From positions 1 to 29,541 of the IMG/VR virus record IMGVR_UViG_3300050029_000517: a stretch of DNA of 29,541 bases; one strand, 5' to 3'. The stretch is from a virus. The notes below the pieces were generated by a model that had not been told where the DNA came from, did not search any database, and saw only the letters and a program-made list of their open reading frames with translations. Every line of letters begins with the position of its first letter. The stretch's first letter is position 1. Shown here piece by piece: positions 20,984 through 27,995 of the stretch. The position numbers and the translations under genes were made by a program.

Positions 20984-22528
20984 GTGAACGTAAAAGTTTC
21001 CTACGCTCCGGCCCTCGCGCTCGCGGATCCAAAATTCCTCGCCGCCGATAGCGTTCCCGCGCCCGACGCCGCGGCTGCCATCGGCTCGAGCTTCTACGAC
21101 GCCGCGATTAATTCGCCGTCGCGTTCCACCTTTCCCGCGTTCCCGCTCACGTCCCGTTTCGAGATCACGCGCTACACGCGCATCCAGATTTTGAAAAAGG
21201 TCCGCGCGCTCGAAGCGAACCTCGGCCTCATCTCGCGCATGAAAGGCCAGGTCCGCAAATACGCCGTCGGCCGCGGCATCTTCCCGCAGCCCCAGACCAA
21301 TCATCCGGAATGGAACGACGAGTCCGCGATGAAGTTCGACGATTGGGCTAACAACCGTTTCGTCTGCGACACCGCCGGCGCCATGACTTTCTGGGAACGC
21401 CAGGGCTTTCACGCCGAGACGTTCTTCGCCGAAGCCGAGAGTTTCGATGCGCTCGTTTCCAGCTCCTTCTCCGGCGCACCGCAGCTCCAGCTTTTTGATA
21501 ACAGTGAAGTCGGCAATCCCTACTACGGCGATATCCGACGCGACTTCCAGGACGGCGTCCGGACGAACGAACAAAACCGGCCGCTCGAGTATCTCGTCAC
21601 CACGCTTTCGCCCGTCGCTTACGGCCTCGGCCAGATCAACACCCGCGGCATCGACGCGAACGACATGATCCATCTCGTGCGCCGCAAGCGCGCAAACCAG
21701 CTCCGCGGCATTTCCGCGTTCGCGCCCGGGATCAATTGCGCGATCGACCGGATGGATCTGCGCGCCCTCACCACCGCGGCCGCGAAATTGCACGAAGCCC
21801 TCGGCGTCGTCGTCAAAAAGAAATCCGGCGAAGCCGGCCGGACCGGGATCAGCGACAAGATCAAGAAAACGCTCGATGGCGACGGCAAGGTCACGCAGGT
21901 CAGCGAAAAATTTATCCAGGGCGCCGCCATTCAATATCTGGGGATCGATGAAGATATCGAGATCCTGGCTTCCGAGCGCCCCTCGCAAAATCTTCTCGCG
22001 TTCGGCGACGAGCTGGTCCGCGACATTTGCACCGGCACCGGCCTGACGTTCGAGATCGTCTGGAACCTTACCTCTCTTGGTGGCGCCACCGCGCGCATCG
22101 CCCTGGCGGACGCGCAATGGTTCTTCGACGGCATCCAGGATTCCATCAACGAAATGTTCAACCAGCGCGTCTGGGTTTGGTGGTGCGCCTCGATGATGAA
22201 GAGCGGCCAGCTTTCGCAGTGCAACGATCCGCGCTGGTGGGCGTGCCATTGGCAGGGCCCGCCGAAACTTACCGCCGACGCCGGCCGCACCATGAAGGGC
22301 GAGATCGAAGCGCTCGGCAGCGGCCTCAATAGCTGGGCCGATTACTACAGCCGCGCCCAGGGCCGGTTCTGGAAAGACCCGATCAAGCAGCGGATCGAAG
22401 AGCTGCGCTGGGCCATGGCGTTTTGCCAGAAGCAAACGCCGCACGTCCCGTTCGAATATCTCTACTCACTCAAACCCGGTACCGCCGTGGCTTCCGCCCC
22501 AGGCTCCGGCAACGACGCCGCGAATTAA
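20984..22528 (+). CDS. Phage portal protein (lambda gpB family)
   Basis: A 514-residue portal, the dodecameric ring through which DNA enters the head. GTG start at 20984. Typical lambda-family features: a helical start with ITRYTRIQILKKVRALEANL, GLISRMKGQVRKYAVGRGI (about 80-98), the charged insertion NPYYGDIRRDFQDGVR, MIHLVRRKRANQLRGISAFA in the stem-like segment, and the crown region RPSQNLLAFGDELVRDICTG then LTSLGGATARIALADAQWFF. The C-terminus is Ala/Gly-rich and disordered. The preceding 24 bases carry a stable hairpin repeat. A 496-codon open frame opposite it is a composition artefact. Confidence 0.92.
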   Translation: MNVKVSYAPALALADPKFLAADSVPAPDAAAAIGSSFYDAAINSPSRSTFPAFPLTSRFEITRYTRIQILKKVRALEANLGLISRMKGQVRKYAVGRGIFPQPQTNHPEWNDESAMKFDDWANNRFVCDTAGAMTFWERQGFHAETFFAEAESFDALVSSSFSGAPQLQLFDNSEVGNPYYGDIRRDFQDGVRTNEQNRPLEYLVTTLSPVAYGLGQINTRGIDANDMIHLVRRKRANQLRGISAFAPGINCAIDRMDLRALTTAAAKLHEALGVVVKKKSGEAGRTGISDKIKKTLDGDGKVTQVSEKFIQGAAIQYLGIDEDIEILASERPSQNLLAFGDELVRDICTGTGLTFEIVWNLTSLGGATARIALADAQWFFDGIQDSINEMFNQRVWVWWCASMMKSGQLSQCNDPRWWACHWQGPPKLTADAGRTMKGEIEALGSGLNSWADYYSRAQGRFWKDPIKQRIEELRWAMAFCQKQTPHVPFEYLYSLKPGTAVASAPGSGNDAAN

Positions 22529-22529
22529 A

Positions 22530-22766
22530 ATGAACGCAACCGGAAGTCAGAGGACAGAGGACAGAGGACAGTCGCTCGCGCATTCGCACGCTGAAGTTCT
22601 GCGCACGCGTGAGCGGGCCCGGCGCGCGATTGCGCACCTCGACGTCGCGCGCGAGCTCGAGATCCCGGCGATGGTCGTACTCGCCCTCACACATTGCGAG
22701 GTAGCCGTCCCGCGCTTCCGCGCCGCGCTCGCGAAACGCAGCTTCGACCTCCGCAATCTGGCCTAA
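22530..22766 (+). CDS. Hypothetical small head-region protein with repeat-derived N-terminus
   Basis: A 78-residue protein one base after the portal stop. The first 14 codons are encoded by an ACAGAGG heptamer repeat; the rest (VLRTRERARRAIAHLDVARE, LEIPAMVVLALTHCEVAVPR) is helical and looks like a real coding sequence. It ends in Ala-TAA within GCCTAACG. The original start was probably inside or just after the repeat. It precedes the protease gene by six bases. No family recognised. Confidence 0.55.
   Translation: MNATGSQRTEDRGQSLAHSHAEVLRTRERARRAIAHLDVARELEIPAMVVLALTHCEVAVPRFRAALAKRSFDLRNLA
22540..22571. repeat. Heptamer tandem repeat TCAGAGG/ACAGAGG
   Basis: TCAGAGG, ACAGAGG, ACAGAGG, ACAG in direct succession after CCGGAAG. 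Related sequences lie at 3925-3949 and, reversed, at 27441-27468, where the 14-base unit CCTCCGACCTCTGT is repeated twice. It lies within the coding region above, near its start. Confidence 0.9.
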
Positions 22767-22772
22767 CGACTT

Positions 22773-23657
22773 ATGAGATACCCACGACTTTTCACGAAAC
22801 TTTTCTGCGAACCGGTCATGATCACCGAGACCGCGTTCTCCGGTCTCGCCACGGCCTTGATCGGCCGCATGAATTCCCCGCGCGCCGCCGCCACTCCCGA
22901 CCAGTTGCCTGACGGCGATTACCTCGCCTGGCGCAAACGGATGCAGGCCACCGACAGCCAGGCCCGGCTCGACGACGTCTACTCTCAGCGCGGCAACACC
23001 GCCATCATCACGCTCGACGGCGTCATCGATCGGCATCTCTCCAGTTTCGAAATGGAATGCTATGGCGGCTGCGATCTCGCCGATATCGATCGCGCTATCG
23101 CTCTCGCCGCTTCGGATCCGACTATCCGCAATGTCGTCCTCGAATTGCGTTCGCCCGGCGGCAGCGTCATCGGCGTCGCCGAAACTGCGCAGCAAGTCGC
23201 GAATCTGGGACGCACCAAGAATGTTTACGCGTTCACCGACTCAGTCTGCGCCAGCGCCGCCTACTACATCGCGAGCCAGGCCCACCAAATTTTCTCGACC
23301 AGCAGCGCCGTCGTCGGATCGATCGGCGTCTATTGCGCCATCCTGGATGCGAGCGGCTGGTACGAAGCGCAAAATCTGAAAGTGAATTTCTTCAAGGACG
23401 GCGACTTCAAGGGCGCCGGGCTCGATTTCAAACCGTTGAGCGACGCCGAAGCCACGATGTTCCAGGACCGCGTCCTCCAGCTCGGCGCCATGTTCCGCGA
23501 TGCCGTCACTTCCATGCGCCCACAAGTTTCGCTCGCGACCATGCAGGGCCAGAGCTTTGTCGGCTGCGACACGAGCGGCAACGGACTCGATGCACTCCAG
23601 GTTGGGCTCGTCGACGGCGTCGTTCTTTCCCTCGAGGAATTGCTCGCGCGGATCTGA
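22773..23657 (+). CDS. S49-family capsid maturation protease (lambda gpC/SppA-like)
   Basis: A 294-residue ClpP/SppA-fold protease. AIITLDGVIDRHL (78-90), LELRSPGGSVIGVAETAQQV (124-143) and VCASAAYYIASQA (158-170) give the nucleophile Ser161 in the S-A-x-Y-x-I-A-S context. Lys213 in FKDGDFKGAGLDFK is the general base, and LSDAEATMFQDRVLQLGAMF follows. S49 enzymes use a Ser-Lys dyad, as here. In phages it degrades scaffold and trims head proteins during prohead maturation. The gene order portal, protease, scaffold, capsid is as in lambda. No signal peptide is apparent, so it acts in the cytoplasm. Confidence 0.92.
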   Translation: MRYPRLFTKLFCEPVMITETAFSGLATALIGRMNSPRAAATPDQLPDGDYLAWRKRMQATDSQARLDDVYSQRGNTAIITLDGVIDRHLSSFEMECYGGCDLADIDRAIALAASDPTIRNVVLELRSPGGSVIGVAETAQQVANLGRTKNVYAFTDSVCASAAYYIASQAHQIFSTSSAVVGSIGVYCAILDASGWYEAQNLKVNFFKDGDFKGAGLDFKPLSDAEATMFQDRVLQLGAMFRDAVTSMRPQVSLATMQGQSFVGCDTSGNGLDALQVGLVDGVVLSLEELLARI

Positions 23658-23663
23658 TTTCTT

Positions 23664-23727
23664 CTGTAGCGGCGGTCTATGACCGTCGACCGCAAAACGA
23701 TTCGGCGATGAGACATCGCCGCTACAG
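23664..23727. repeat. 64-base double-hairpin element with 11-base inverted ends
   Basis: The ends CTGTAGCGGCG (23664-23674) and CGCCGCTACAG (23717-23727) are perfect inverted copies. Inside are two smaller hairpins, CGGTC-TAT-GACCG and CGGCGATG-AGA-CATCGCCG. The left end contains the 14-mer seen at 20959-20972 in reverse. The layout resembles a paired REP or miniature element. It fills the gap between protease and scaffold genes. Confidence 0.85.
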
Positions 23728-23790
23728 TCATTTGCACTAAGCGAATAATTTCGTTTGACGCATAACGCGAACGGGCGTATTCGCAAAATC

Positions 23791-24402
23791 GTGGAAACAC
23801 CGCCGACTCATAAAGCGCAGCTCGAGGCGCTTTTCAAATCTCTCGGGAACGCCGCGGATTTCCCCGCCGCCTACGCCGCTCTCACCTCGCTCCAGGCCAC
23901 CGCCGCGAGCACGACAACCTTCGTGGCGGATCAGCAGGCCTTCTTCGAGCTGCTCGGCGCGAAAGACCAGGCCGGCGCGCTCAACGTCGTCACCCAATTG
24001 CAGAGCGATTGTAACGCTCTCTACAAATCTCTCGGCGCCACCGATATCGCCGGCGCCATCGCCACCGTCACCCAAATGCAGGCCGATCGCGACGCGATCT
24101 GGAAAGCGCTCGGCGCCACCGATCATGCCGGCGCAGTCGCCGCCGTCCCCGCGTTGAACGCCCGCGTCCTCGTGGCCGAAAACGCGCAGAAAGATTTCGA
24201 TGCCCGGCTCGAAGCCGGCATCAGTAAAGGCGTCATCGATCGCGCCGCCGCCGCGGGAATCACCGCGCCGATCGCGAAAGTGACCGCGCTTCCACTCGAC
24301 GCCGCTGCCGCCGCCGAGGCGCAAACGCCGCGCTCGCGTCTCGCCGCATCCATTAACGAGCAGATCGAAGGCTCACTCGGTTCCCGCATCGGCGCTTCGT
24401 AA
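23791..24402 (+). CDS. Probable capsid scaffold protein with internal repeats
   Basis: A 203-residue protein if begun at GTG 23791; an in-frame TTG at 23755 is possible but less likely. It consists largely of three or four imperfect repeats of about 30 residues. Readable units are FFELLGAKDQAGALNVVTQL, LYKSLGATDIAGAIATVTQM and IWKALGATDHAGAVAAVPAL, followed by a charged helix and an Ala-rich end (PRSRLAASINEQIEGSLGSR). Its position between protease and capsid protein, and its helical Ala-rich make-up, fit a scaffold like lambda Nu3, though the repeats are unusual. In lambda, Nu3 is made from within the protease gene; here the genes are separate. Start is uncertain. Confidence 0.65.
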   Translation: METPPTHKAQLEALFKSLGNAADFPAAYAALTSLQATAASTTTFVADQQAFFELLGAKDQAGALNVVTQLQSDCNALYKSLGATDIAGAIATVTQMQADRDAIWKALGATDHAGAVAAVPALNARVLVAENAQKDFDARLEAGISKGVIDRAAAAGITAPIAKVTALPLDAAAAAEAQTPRSRLAASINEQIEGSLGSRIGAS

Positions 24403-24437
24403 AAACACTGTCCATTCACCGCAGCTCAATCACGATT

Positions 24438-25565
24438 ATGAAAAAAGGTTTCGCTCTTTTTGCTCTGGCCATCTCGTTGTTCATCGGCGCGATCGCCGCC
24501 GCGCAAACCCATGACCCCGTCGTCGCGTTTGTTGCTGCAAATGCCGTCGCTTACGCCTACGTCGTTTCTTCGCGCGGTTATTCTTTCGGCGTCGTCGCGA
24601 ACGCGCCCGGGCAGCTCACCCTGCTCGATATCGCCATGCGCAACGGCCAGAACGTCGCCGCCATCGTCGAGGACGTCACCACCGTCGCGCCCGAGTTTTC
24701 CGTAGTTCCCGCCATCATTCGCGGTGGCACCAGTTACGACGTGCTGCGTCGCACCGGTTATCCCGCCGGAGGATTTCGCCAGGTCGGCGCGGGCGTTGCT
24801 CTCAACAAGAGCACCTGGGAACGCGAGACCAAACCGATGTACCTTTTCGATTGCCAGATGCTCATCGGCGAAGACATCGTCAAAGCGCAGACCGCCGAGA
24901 GCATGAGCACTGCCGGCGACGTCCTGGCTGATGAAGCGATCGCGGCCGTGCGCGGCAGCACCATCAACATCGGCTCCCAGATGTATTACGGCGCCAAGGC
25001 CGCGGCGAATGGGTTCTCCGGGCTCGCCACTCTTTTCAACGATGAGATCGACGCCGGCGGCACCTCGGCCACCACCAGCGTTTATCTCTGCTGGCTCGAT
25101 CCGAACCTCACCAATCCCCAGGGCGTGCACTTCGCCGTCGGCCTCGCCGGCGCGATGAACTTCGGCGACTGGATGAAACAGCAGGTCGATATGGGCGGCG
25201 GCAAGAAAGCCATGGCCTACGTGAACGGTTTCCTTTTTTATCTCGGGTTCGCCGCGGCTTCGGCGCTCTCCATCTGGCGCGTGCGCGGCGTGAGCATCGC
25301 TCATCCCTTCACCGACGCGCTCGGCGCGCAGTTGCTCGCGAAAGTCCCGATCGCGCGCCGGCAAAATCTCCGCTGGTTCATGAACAAGACCGCGGCCTTC
25401 ACTCTCCAGAGTTCGCGTTCGACTGTTTACACCGCGGTCCAGACTGGCGGCGGCGGGATCGGTGGCGGCGGCGTGTTTCCGCAGTTGCCCGATAGCTGCA
25501 TGAACATCCCGATCACCTGGACCGATTCACTGCTCGACACCGAGACCAGCGGGAACCTGGTGTAA
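24438..25565 (+). CDS. Major capsid protein with signal-peptide-like N-terminus
   Basis: A 375-residue protein. The capsid core begins near residue 60 (LTLLDIAMRNGQNVAAIVED). It contains VVPAIIRGGTSYDVLRRTGY, NKSTWERETKPMYLFDCQML, an Ala-rich helix region (AQTAESMSTAGDVLADEAIA) and GFSGLATLFNDEI, typical of phage major capsid proteins; HK97 fold is inferred. It is followed by a cement-like protein, an arrangement like Bbp17/Bbp16. The first 60 residues are extra. MKKGFALFALAISLFIGAIA followed by AAQT is a classic Sec signal peptide with an A-x-A cleavage site, which a cytoplasmically assembled capsid should not need. No Shine-Dalgarno is visible; a start at Met68 would cut off this region but also a conserved stretch. 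Confidence 0.85.
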   Translation: MKKGFALFALAISLFIGAIAAAQTHDPVVAFVAANAVAYAYVVSSRGYSFGVVANAPGQLTLLDIAMRNGQNVAAIVEDVTTVAPEFSVVPAIIRGGTSYDVLRRTGYPAGGFRQVGAGVALNKSTWERETKPMYLFDCQMLIGEDIVKAQTAESMSTAGDVLADEAIAAVRGSTINIGSQMYYGAKAAANGFSGLATLFNDEIDAGGTSATTSVYLCWLDPNLTNPQGVHFAVGLAGAMNFGDWMKQQVDMGGGKKAMAYVNGFLFYLGFAAASALSIWRVRGVSIAHPFTDALGAQLLAKVPIARRQNLRWFMNKTAAFTLQSSRSTVYTAVQTGGGGIGGGGVFPQLPDSCMNIPITWTDSLLDTETSGNLV

Positions 25566-25578
25566 CAAAAAAAAGCTT

Positions 25579-25613
25579 CAACCCAACAAGGGTTGATCCG
25601 GTGACAGCGGATC
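25579..25613 (+). promoter_or_regulatory. Two consecutive hairpins after the capsid gene
   Basis: CAACCC-AACAA-GGGTTG (25579-25595) and GATCCG-GTGACAG-CGGATC (25595-25613) sit in the 76-base gap between capsid and cement genes. There is no T-run after either, so they may stabilise the capsid mRNA 3' end or reduce read-through rather than terminate. The next gene has an AGGACAGAG ribosome site. Confidence 0.45.
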
Positions 25614-25641
25614 GACTCGAACCGAAAAAAGGACAGAGATC

Positions 25642-26049
25642 ATGCCGTTAAATATTCGCAGCCTCCAGGACGCAAACCTGATCGTCAGCATCGCGCTGCC
25701 CGCGGCGGCCGCTTCCGCATCCACCCCGGCGATCGATCTCGTCAGCAACACCGCCGGCCGCGTGCCGCGCCTCGAGCTTCTTCTCAGTGTTCCCGCCGTG
25801 CCCGCGCTCGTCGACGCGAAGACGATCATCCACACGATCGAAGACTCGGCCGATAACAGCAGCTTCGCGGCGGTGGCCGATCTTCCCACCGTCACTTCCA
25901 CCGGCGCCGGTGGCCTTGGCGCAGCCGCAGTCGCTCGCCAGTTCAAGCTGCCGATCGGGGTGCGCCGTTATCTGCGCGTTACCTCCGCCGTCCTCACGGC
26001 CGGTGGCGATAACACCGCCGTCAAGACCTCGCTCGGTCTCGTTTTTTAG
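25642..26049 (+). CDS. Capsid cement (decoration) protein, Bbp16-like
   Basis: A 135-residue beta-rich protein. Its central part ALVDAKTIIHTIEDSADNSS and the C-terminal VARQFKLPIGVRRYLRVTSA then LTAGGDNTAVKTSLGLVF match a phage family encoded directly after the capsid gene, of the Bbp16 cement type (similarity by memory). It would bind the capsid surface at threefold or similar positions. Start ATG 25642 has a fair Shine-Dalgarno (AAAGGACAGAG) seven bases upstream. Confidence 0.75.
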   Translation: MPLNIRSLQDANLIVSIALPAAAASASTPAIDLVSNTAGRVPRLELLLSVPAVPALVDAKTIIHTIEDSADNSSFAAVADLPTVTSTGAGGLGAAAVARQFKLPIGVRRYLRVTSAVLTAGGDNTAVKTSLGLVF

Positions 26050-26052
26050 CCG

Positions 26053-26286
26053 ATGGCCGCGCCCGCCGCCAGTAAAGCGGAGGGAATAAAAATTTCCTTC
26101 GTCGCAGTCCGCAAAGTCAGCGGCGAAGTCGAGCTCATGGCCGTGGGCGAAAGCTCCGATCCCGCGCTCGAGCTGCACGAAAAGTTGAAAAAGACCAAAG
26201 GCAAAGACGCCGATGGCAATCTTCTCTACACCGAGTGCGTTCTCTTCGTTAGGCCACGGTCGAATCGGAGGCTGAAATTTTCCTGA
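26053..26286 (+). CDS. Hypothetical structural-region protein
   Basis: A 77-residue protein, beta-rich in the first half (GIKISFVAVRKVSGEVELMA) with a helix and a Lys-rich stretch in the middle (ALELHEKLKKTKGKDADGNL). It starts three bases after the cement gene. Its TGA overlaps the next ATG (TGATG). The region CGTTAGGC occurs near its end. Not recognised; head-tail connector is possible. Confidence 0.65.
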   Translation: MAAPAASKAEGIKISFVAVRKVSGEVELMAVGESSDPALELHEKLKKTKGKDADGNLLYTECVLFVRPRSNRRLKFS

Positions 26287-26459
26287 TGCCAGACACCATC
26301 CAGATCGATCGAGAACAGACCGCCGAAGTTTTCGCGCAATGGTGGGCCGACTTCGAAGCGCATCCAGAAAACTTTGTGCCAGGGCCTGATCTGCCAGGAA
26401 AAGATTCCGCCGACCTCTTCCTCGAGTACGCCATCGCCAAAGGCGCAAAACAGTTATGA
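26286..26459 (+). CDS. Small acidic hypothetical protein
   Basis: A 57-residue protein starting MPDTIQIDREQTAEVFAQWW, with ADFEAHPENFVPGPDLPGKD in the middle and ADLFLEYAIAKGAKQL at the end. It is linked by a TGATG overlap upstream and an ATGA overlap to the Tad1-like gene downstream, so it is co-translated with it. Not recognised; it could be a partner of the Tad1-like protein. Confidence 0.6.
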   Translation: MPDTIQIDREQTAEVFAQWWADFEAHPENFVPGPDLPGKDSADLFLEYAIAKGAKQL

Positions 26460-26767
26460 AAGTCCTGGAGCCAGGTCACCGTTACGAAGTCGCGAACTTC
26501 GAGAACAAAGACGCGGCCGGCCAGGTCATTCAATTCATCGAGAAAGAGGCGATTGCTGGCAGCTCGCAGTTACGCACCGTCCACGACGGCACCACGAACG
26601 AGGAAGTTCTGCGCGTGCTCATCGATCGGCTTCGCTTTCTTGGCGCTAAACTCACCAGCCGCGAAAACAGCATCGCCGTCACGAAGCTCGAAGAAGCTTT
26701 GATGTGGCTTGAAAAACGCACCCGCGATCGCACCGCTCGCGGAGTGGAAGGAACACATTTCTCATGA
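26456..26767 (+). CDS. Acb2/Tad1-like protein, candidate cyclic-nucleotide sponge
   Basis: A 103-residue protein: MKVLEPGHRYEVANFENKDA, GQVIQFIEKEAIAG, TVHDGTTNEEVLRVLIDRLR, then SRENSIAVTKLEEALMWLEK and RTRDRTARGVEGTHFS. The beta-sheet start, TTNEEV helix, REN-x(3)-A-x-TKLEEALMWL helical hairpin and C-terminal GVEGT match a phage family I recall as Tad1 and its relatives; Acb2 shares the helical hairpin. Tad1 binds the Thoeris signal (cADPR isomers) and Acb2 the CBASS cyclic oligonucleotides, blocking host abortive defence. The ligand here cannot be told from sequence. The gene is in the late region with four-base overlaps on both sides, so expression would be late unless an earlier promoter exists. 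Confidence 0.72.
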   Translation: MKVLEPGHRYEVANFENKDAAGQVIQFIEKEAIAGSSQLRTVHDGTTNEEVLRVLIDRLRFLGAKLTSRENSIAVTKLEEALMWLEKRTRDRTARGVEGTHFS

Positions 26768-27000
26768 ATACGTTCGTCACCCAAATTCAGGCGCTCAACA
26801 AACAGATCGCCGATAACAAAGAGCGGATCTCTCTTCACCGGGAAGAGAACGTGCGCCTCACCGCGATGGCCGATCGCATGTTTTCCGTTCTCACGCCCGC
26901 CGAGAAAGCGGAGCTCGATCCGCCCGCTCCACCGCAACCGGAACCGGAAGGGAAAACAGGACAGGATTTACAAGATTCTCAGGATTCAAAATCGGGTTAA
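26764..27000 (+). CDS. Small coiled-coil protein with repeat-derived tail
   Basis: A 78-residue protein with a heptad-patterned helix (VTQIQALNKQIADNKERISL, then REENVRLTAMADRM). A Pro-rich segment (DPPAPPQPEPEG) follows, and a polar end encoded by an ACAGGATT repeat. The original C-terminus probably lay before that repeat. Overlaps the Tad1-like gene by four bases. Not recognised. Confidence 0.6.
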   Translation: MNTFVTQIQALNKQIADNKERISLHREENVRLTAMADRMFSVLTPAEKAELDPPAPPQPEPEGKTGQDLQDSQDSKSG

Positions 27001-27016
27001 TCCAGTTAATCCTGTC
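26960..27016. repeat. Inverted repeat GACAGGATT / AATCCTGTC
   Basis: GACAGGATT (26960-26968) and AATCCTGTC (27008-27016) are perfect inverted copies; a third, direct CAGGATT lies between them (about 26979-26986). Related sequences of the form CAGGATT...AATCCTGT are common in intergenic DNA of several bacterial phyla, so this probably belongs to a widespread class. It spans the end of the coiled-coil gene. Confidence 0.8.
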
Positions 27017-27047
27017 TAAGCCACTGATTGACTTTCGCGTCTAGCCC

Positions 27048-27428
27048 ATGACGCCAAACCAAATCGTAATTCTCGTCGATGAATCCGCCGCTCTCGACCG
27101 ACGCATCAAAGCCGACACCGCGCGGCTCACCGAAATTTTGAAACCTCAGCTCGTGAAACTCTCTCCCGGCACCTACAACGGCACCGATGGTGCGAAAGCG
27201 CTGGTCATCCAGCCCGAGCCTGGCATCAGACCGAGTGCATCAGCGATCGATAGCGCCCGCGCGGTAGCCGGTCCGGAAGCGGCCCGGAGACTTTTCTCGC
27301 GCGTGATCGTGCGGAAAGCCATGAAGAGCTTCCGCGAAATCGCGCGCAACATCCTCACGCCGGCCAAAGCCGAAAAGGTCATCGCCCTCTGCGAAGTGGC
27401 GAGCAATCCGTACGTGATTCTCACGTGA
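27048..27428 (+). CDS. Hypothetical phage protein, helical
   Basis: A 126-residue protein. The N-terminus (QIVILVDESAALDRRIKADT) is helical and the centre is Pro/Gly-containing (KLSPGTYNGTDGAKALVIQP). The C-terminal half is basic and helical (EAARRLFSRVIVRKAMKSFR, LTPAKAEKVIALCEVASNPY). It overlaps the next gene by four bases (GTGA). Not recognised; the fold might be a small connector or DNA-binding protein. Confidence 0.65.
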   Translation: MTPNQIVILVDESAALDRRIKADTARLTEILKPQLVKLSPGTYNGTDGAKALVIQPEPGIRPSASAIDSARAVAGPEAARRLFSRVIVRKAMKSFREIARNILTPAKAEKVIALCEVASNPYVILT

Positions 27429-27598
27429 AGACTTCGCCGACCTCCGACCTCTGTCCTCCGACCTCTGTCTCTATCATCTGTCCGGACTGCCAGAACTACA
27501 TCACGCTGCCGCAGAATCATCGGTCTAGCTGCCCGCGCTGGCGCTTCATTGCTCCCCACTCGCCGCGCTCCACGTCCGTCATGCGAGATCTCCCATGA
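27425..27598 (+). CDS. Small protein with a zinc-knuckle and repeat-encoded N-terminus
   Basis: A 57-residue protein from GTG 27425 (GTGA overlap) to a TGA that overlaps the next ATG (ATGA at 27595-27598). The first 15 codons (SPTSDLCPPTSVS region) are encoded by the repeated 14-mer CCTCCGACCTCTGT. Then IICPDCQNYITLPQNHRSSC forms one CxxC plus a lone Cys, an incomplete zinc site. It is too short and repeat-rich to be certain, but the double overlap supports translation. Confidence 0.5.
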   Translation: MKTSPTSDLCPPTSVSIICPDCQNYITLPQNHRSSCPRWRFIAPHSPRSTSVMRDLP

Positions 27599-27987
27599 GC
27601 ACGGATAGTCCATGGATCCGGTGGTTTGGCTCGGTTCCCTTCATCGGTAAAGAAGTGGATTGCGGTGAACTTGGCCTTGGAATTGTGAACCGGTGGAAAT
27701 CTCAGGACCGCGAATACTATGTTCAATTCGCTTTCTCAAAATTTCGCGCGCGTTGCGGCACGCCATCATTCGGCGCCGGCTACTCGACAGGAATTCCATC
27801 GCACAAAGTCGTGCTGCCAGAATTCGGAGACCAAGGTAACCAACTCGTTCTCGAAGGCTGCGCGCTTCTTGCCGATGCCAGTCTTAAGCTGACTATCGGC
27901 AGCGAAACCATCGAGATCGATCGCACGTTACTTCTGCGCGCGCTGAACGTCTTCCTCCCCGATCCCAATCTGAAATCTTCAATCTGA
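27595..27987 (+). CDS. Hypothetical structural-region protein
   Basis: A 130-residue protein, beta-rich: WIRWFGSVPFIGKEVDCGEL, IVNRWKSQDREYYVQFAFSK, ALLADASLKLTIGSETIEID. The last five codons (PNLKSSI) are encoded by an AATCTGA heptamer repeat. Not recognised. Position before the two beta-domain genes suggests a tail or connector component. Confidence 0.65.
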   Translation: MSTDSPWIRWFGSVPFIGKEVDCGELGLGIVNRWKSQDREYYVQFAFSKFRARCGTPSFGAGYSTGIPSHKVVLPEFGDQGNQLVLEGCALLADASLKLTIGSETIEIDRTLLLRALNVFLPDPNLKSSI

Positions 27988-27993
27988 AATCTG
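27966..27993. repeat. Heptamer tandem repeat AATCTGA/AATCTTC/AATCTGC
   Basis: Four units AATCTGA, AATCTTC, AATCTGA, AATCTGC in a row, crossing the stop codon at 27985-27987 and ending just before ATG 27996. It belongs to the same AATCKGM family as the array at 20549-20582. Confidence 0.9.
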
Positions 27994-27995
27994 CA

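Noticed and set aside
20954-22444. A 496-codon open frame opposite the portal gene
   Set aside because: The portal frame has clear family motifs. The antisense frame is Ala/Arg/Asp-rich and has no motif; long antisense frames are expected in this GC-rich codon usage.
24426-25364. A 312-codon reverse frame opposite the capsid gene
   Set aside because: Composition artefact opposite a recognised capsid protein; no domain or ribosome site.
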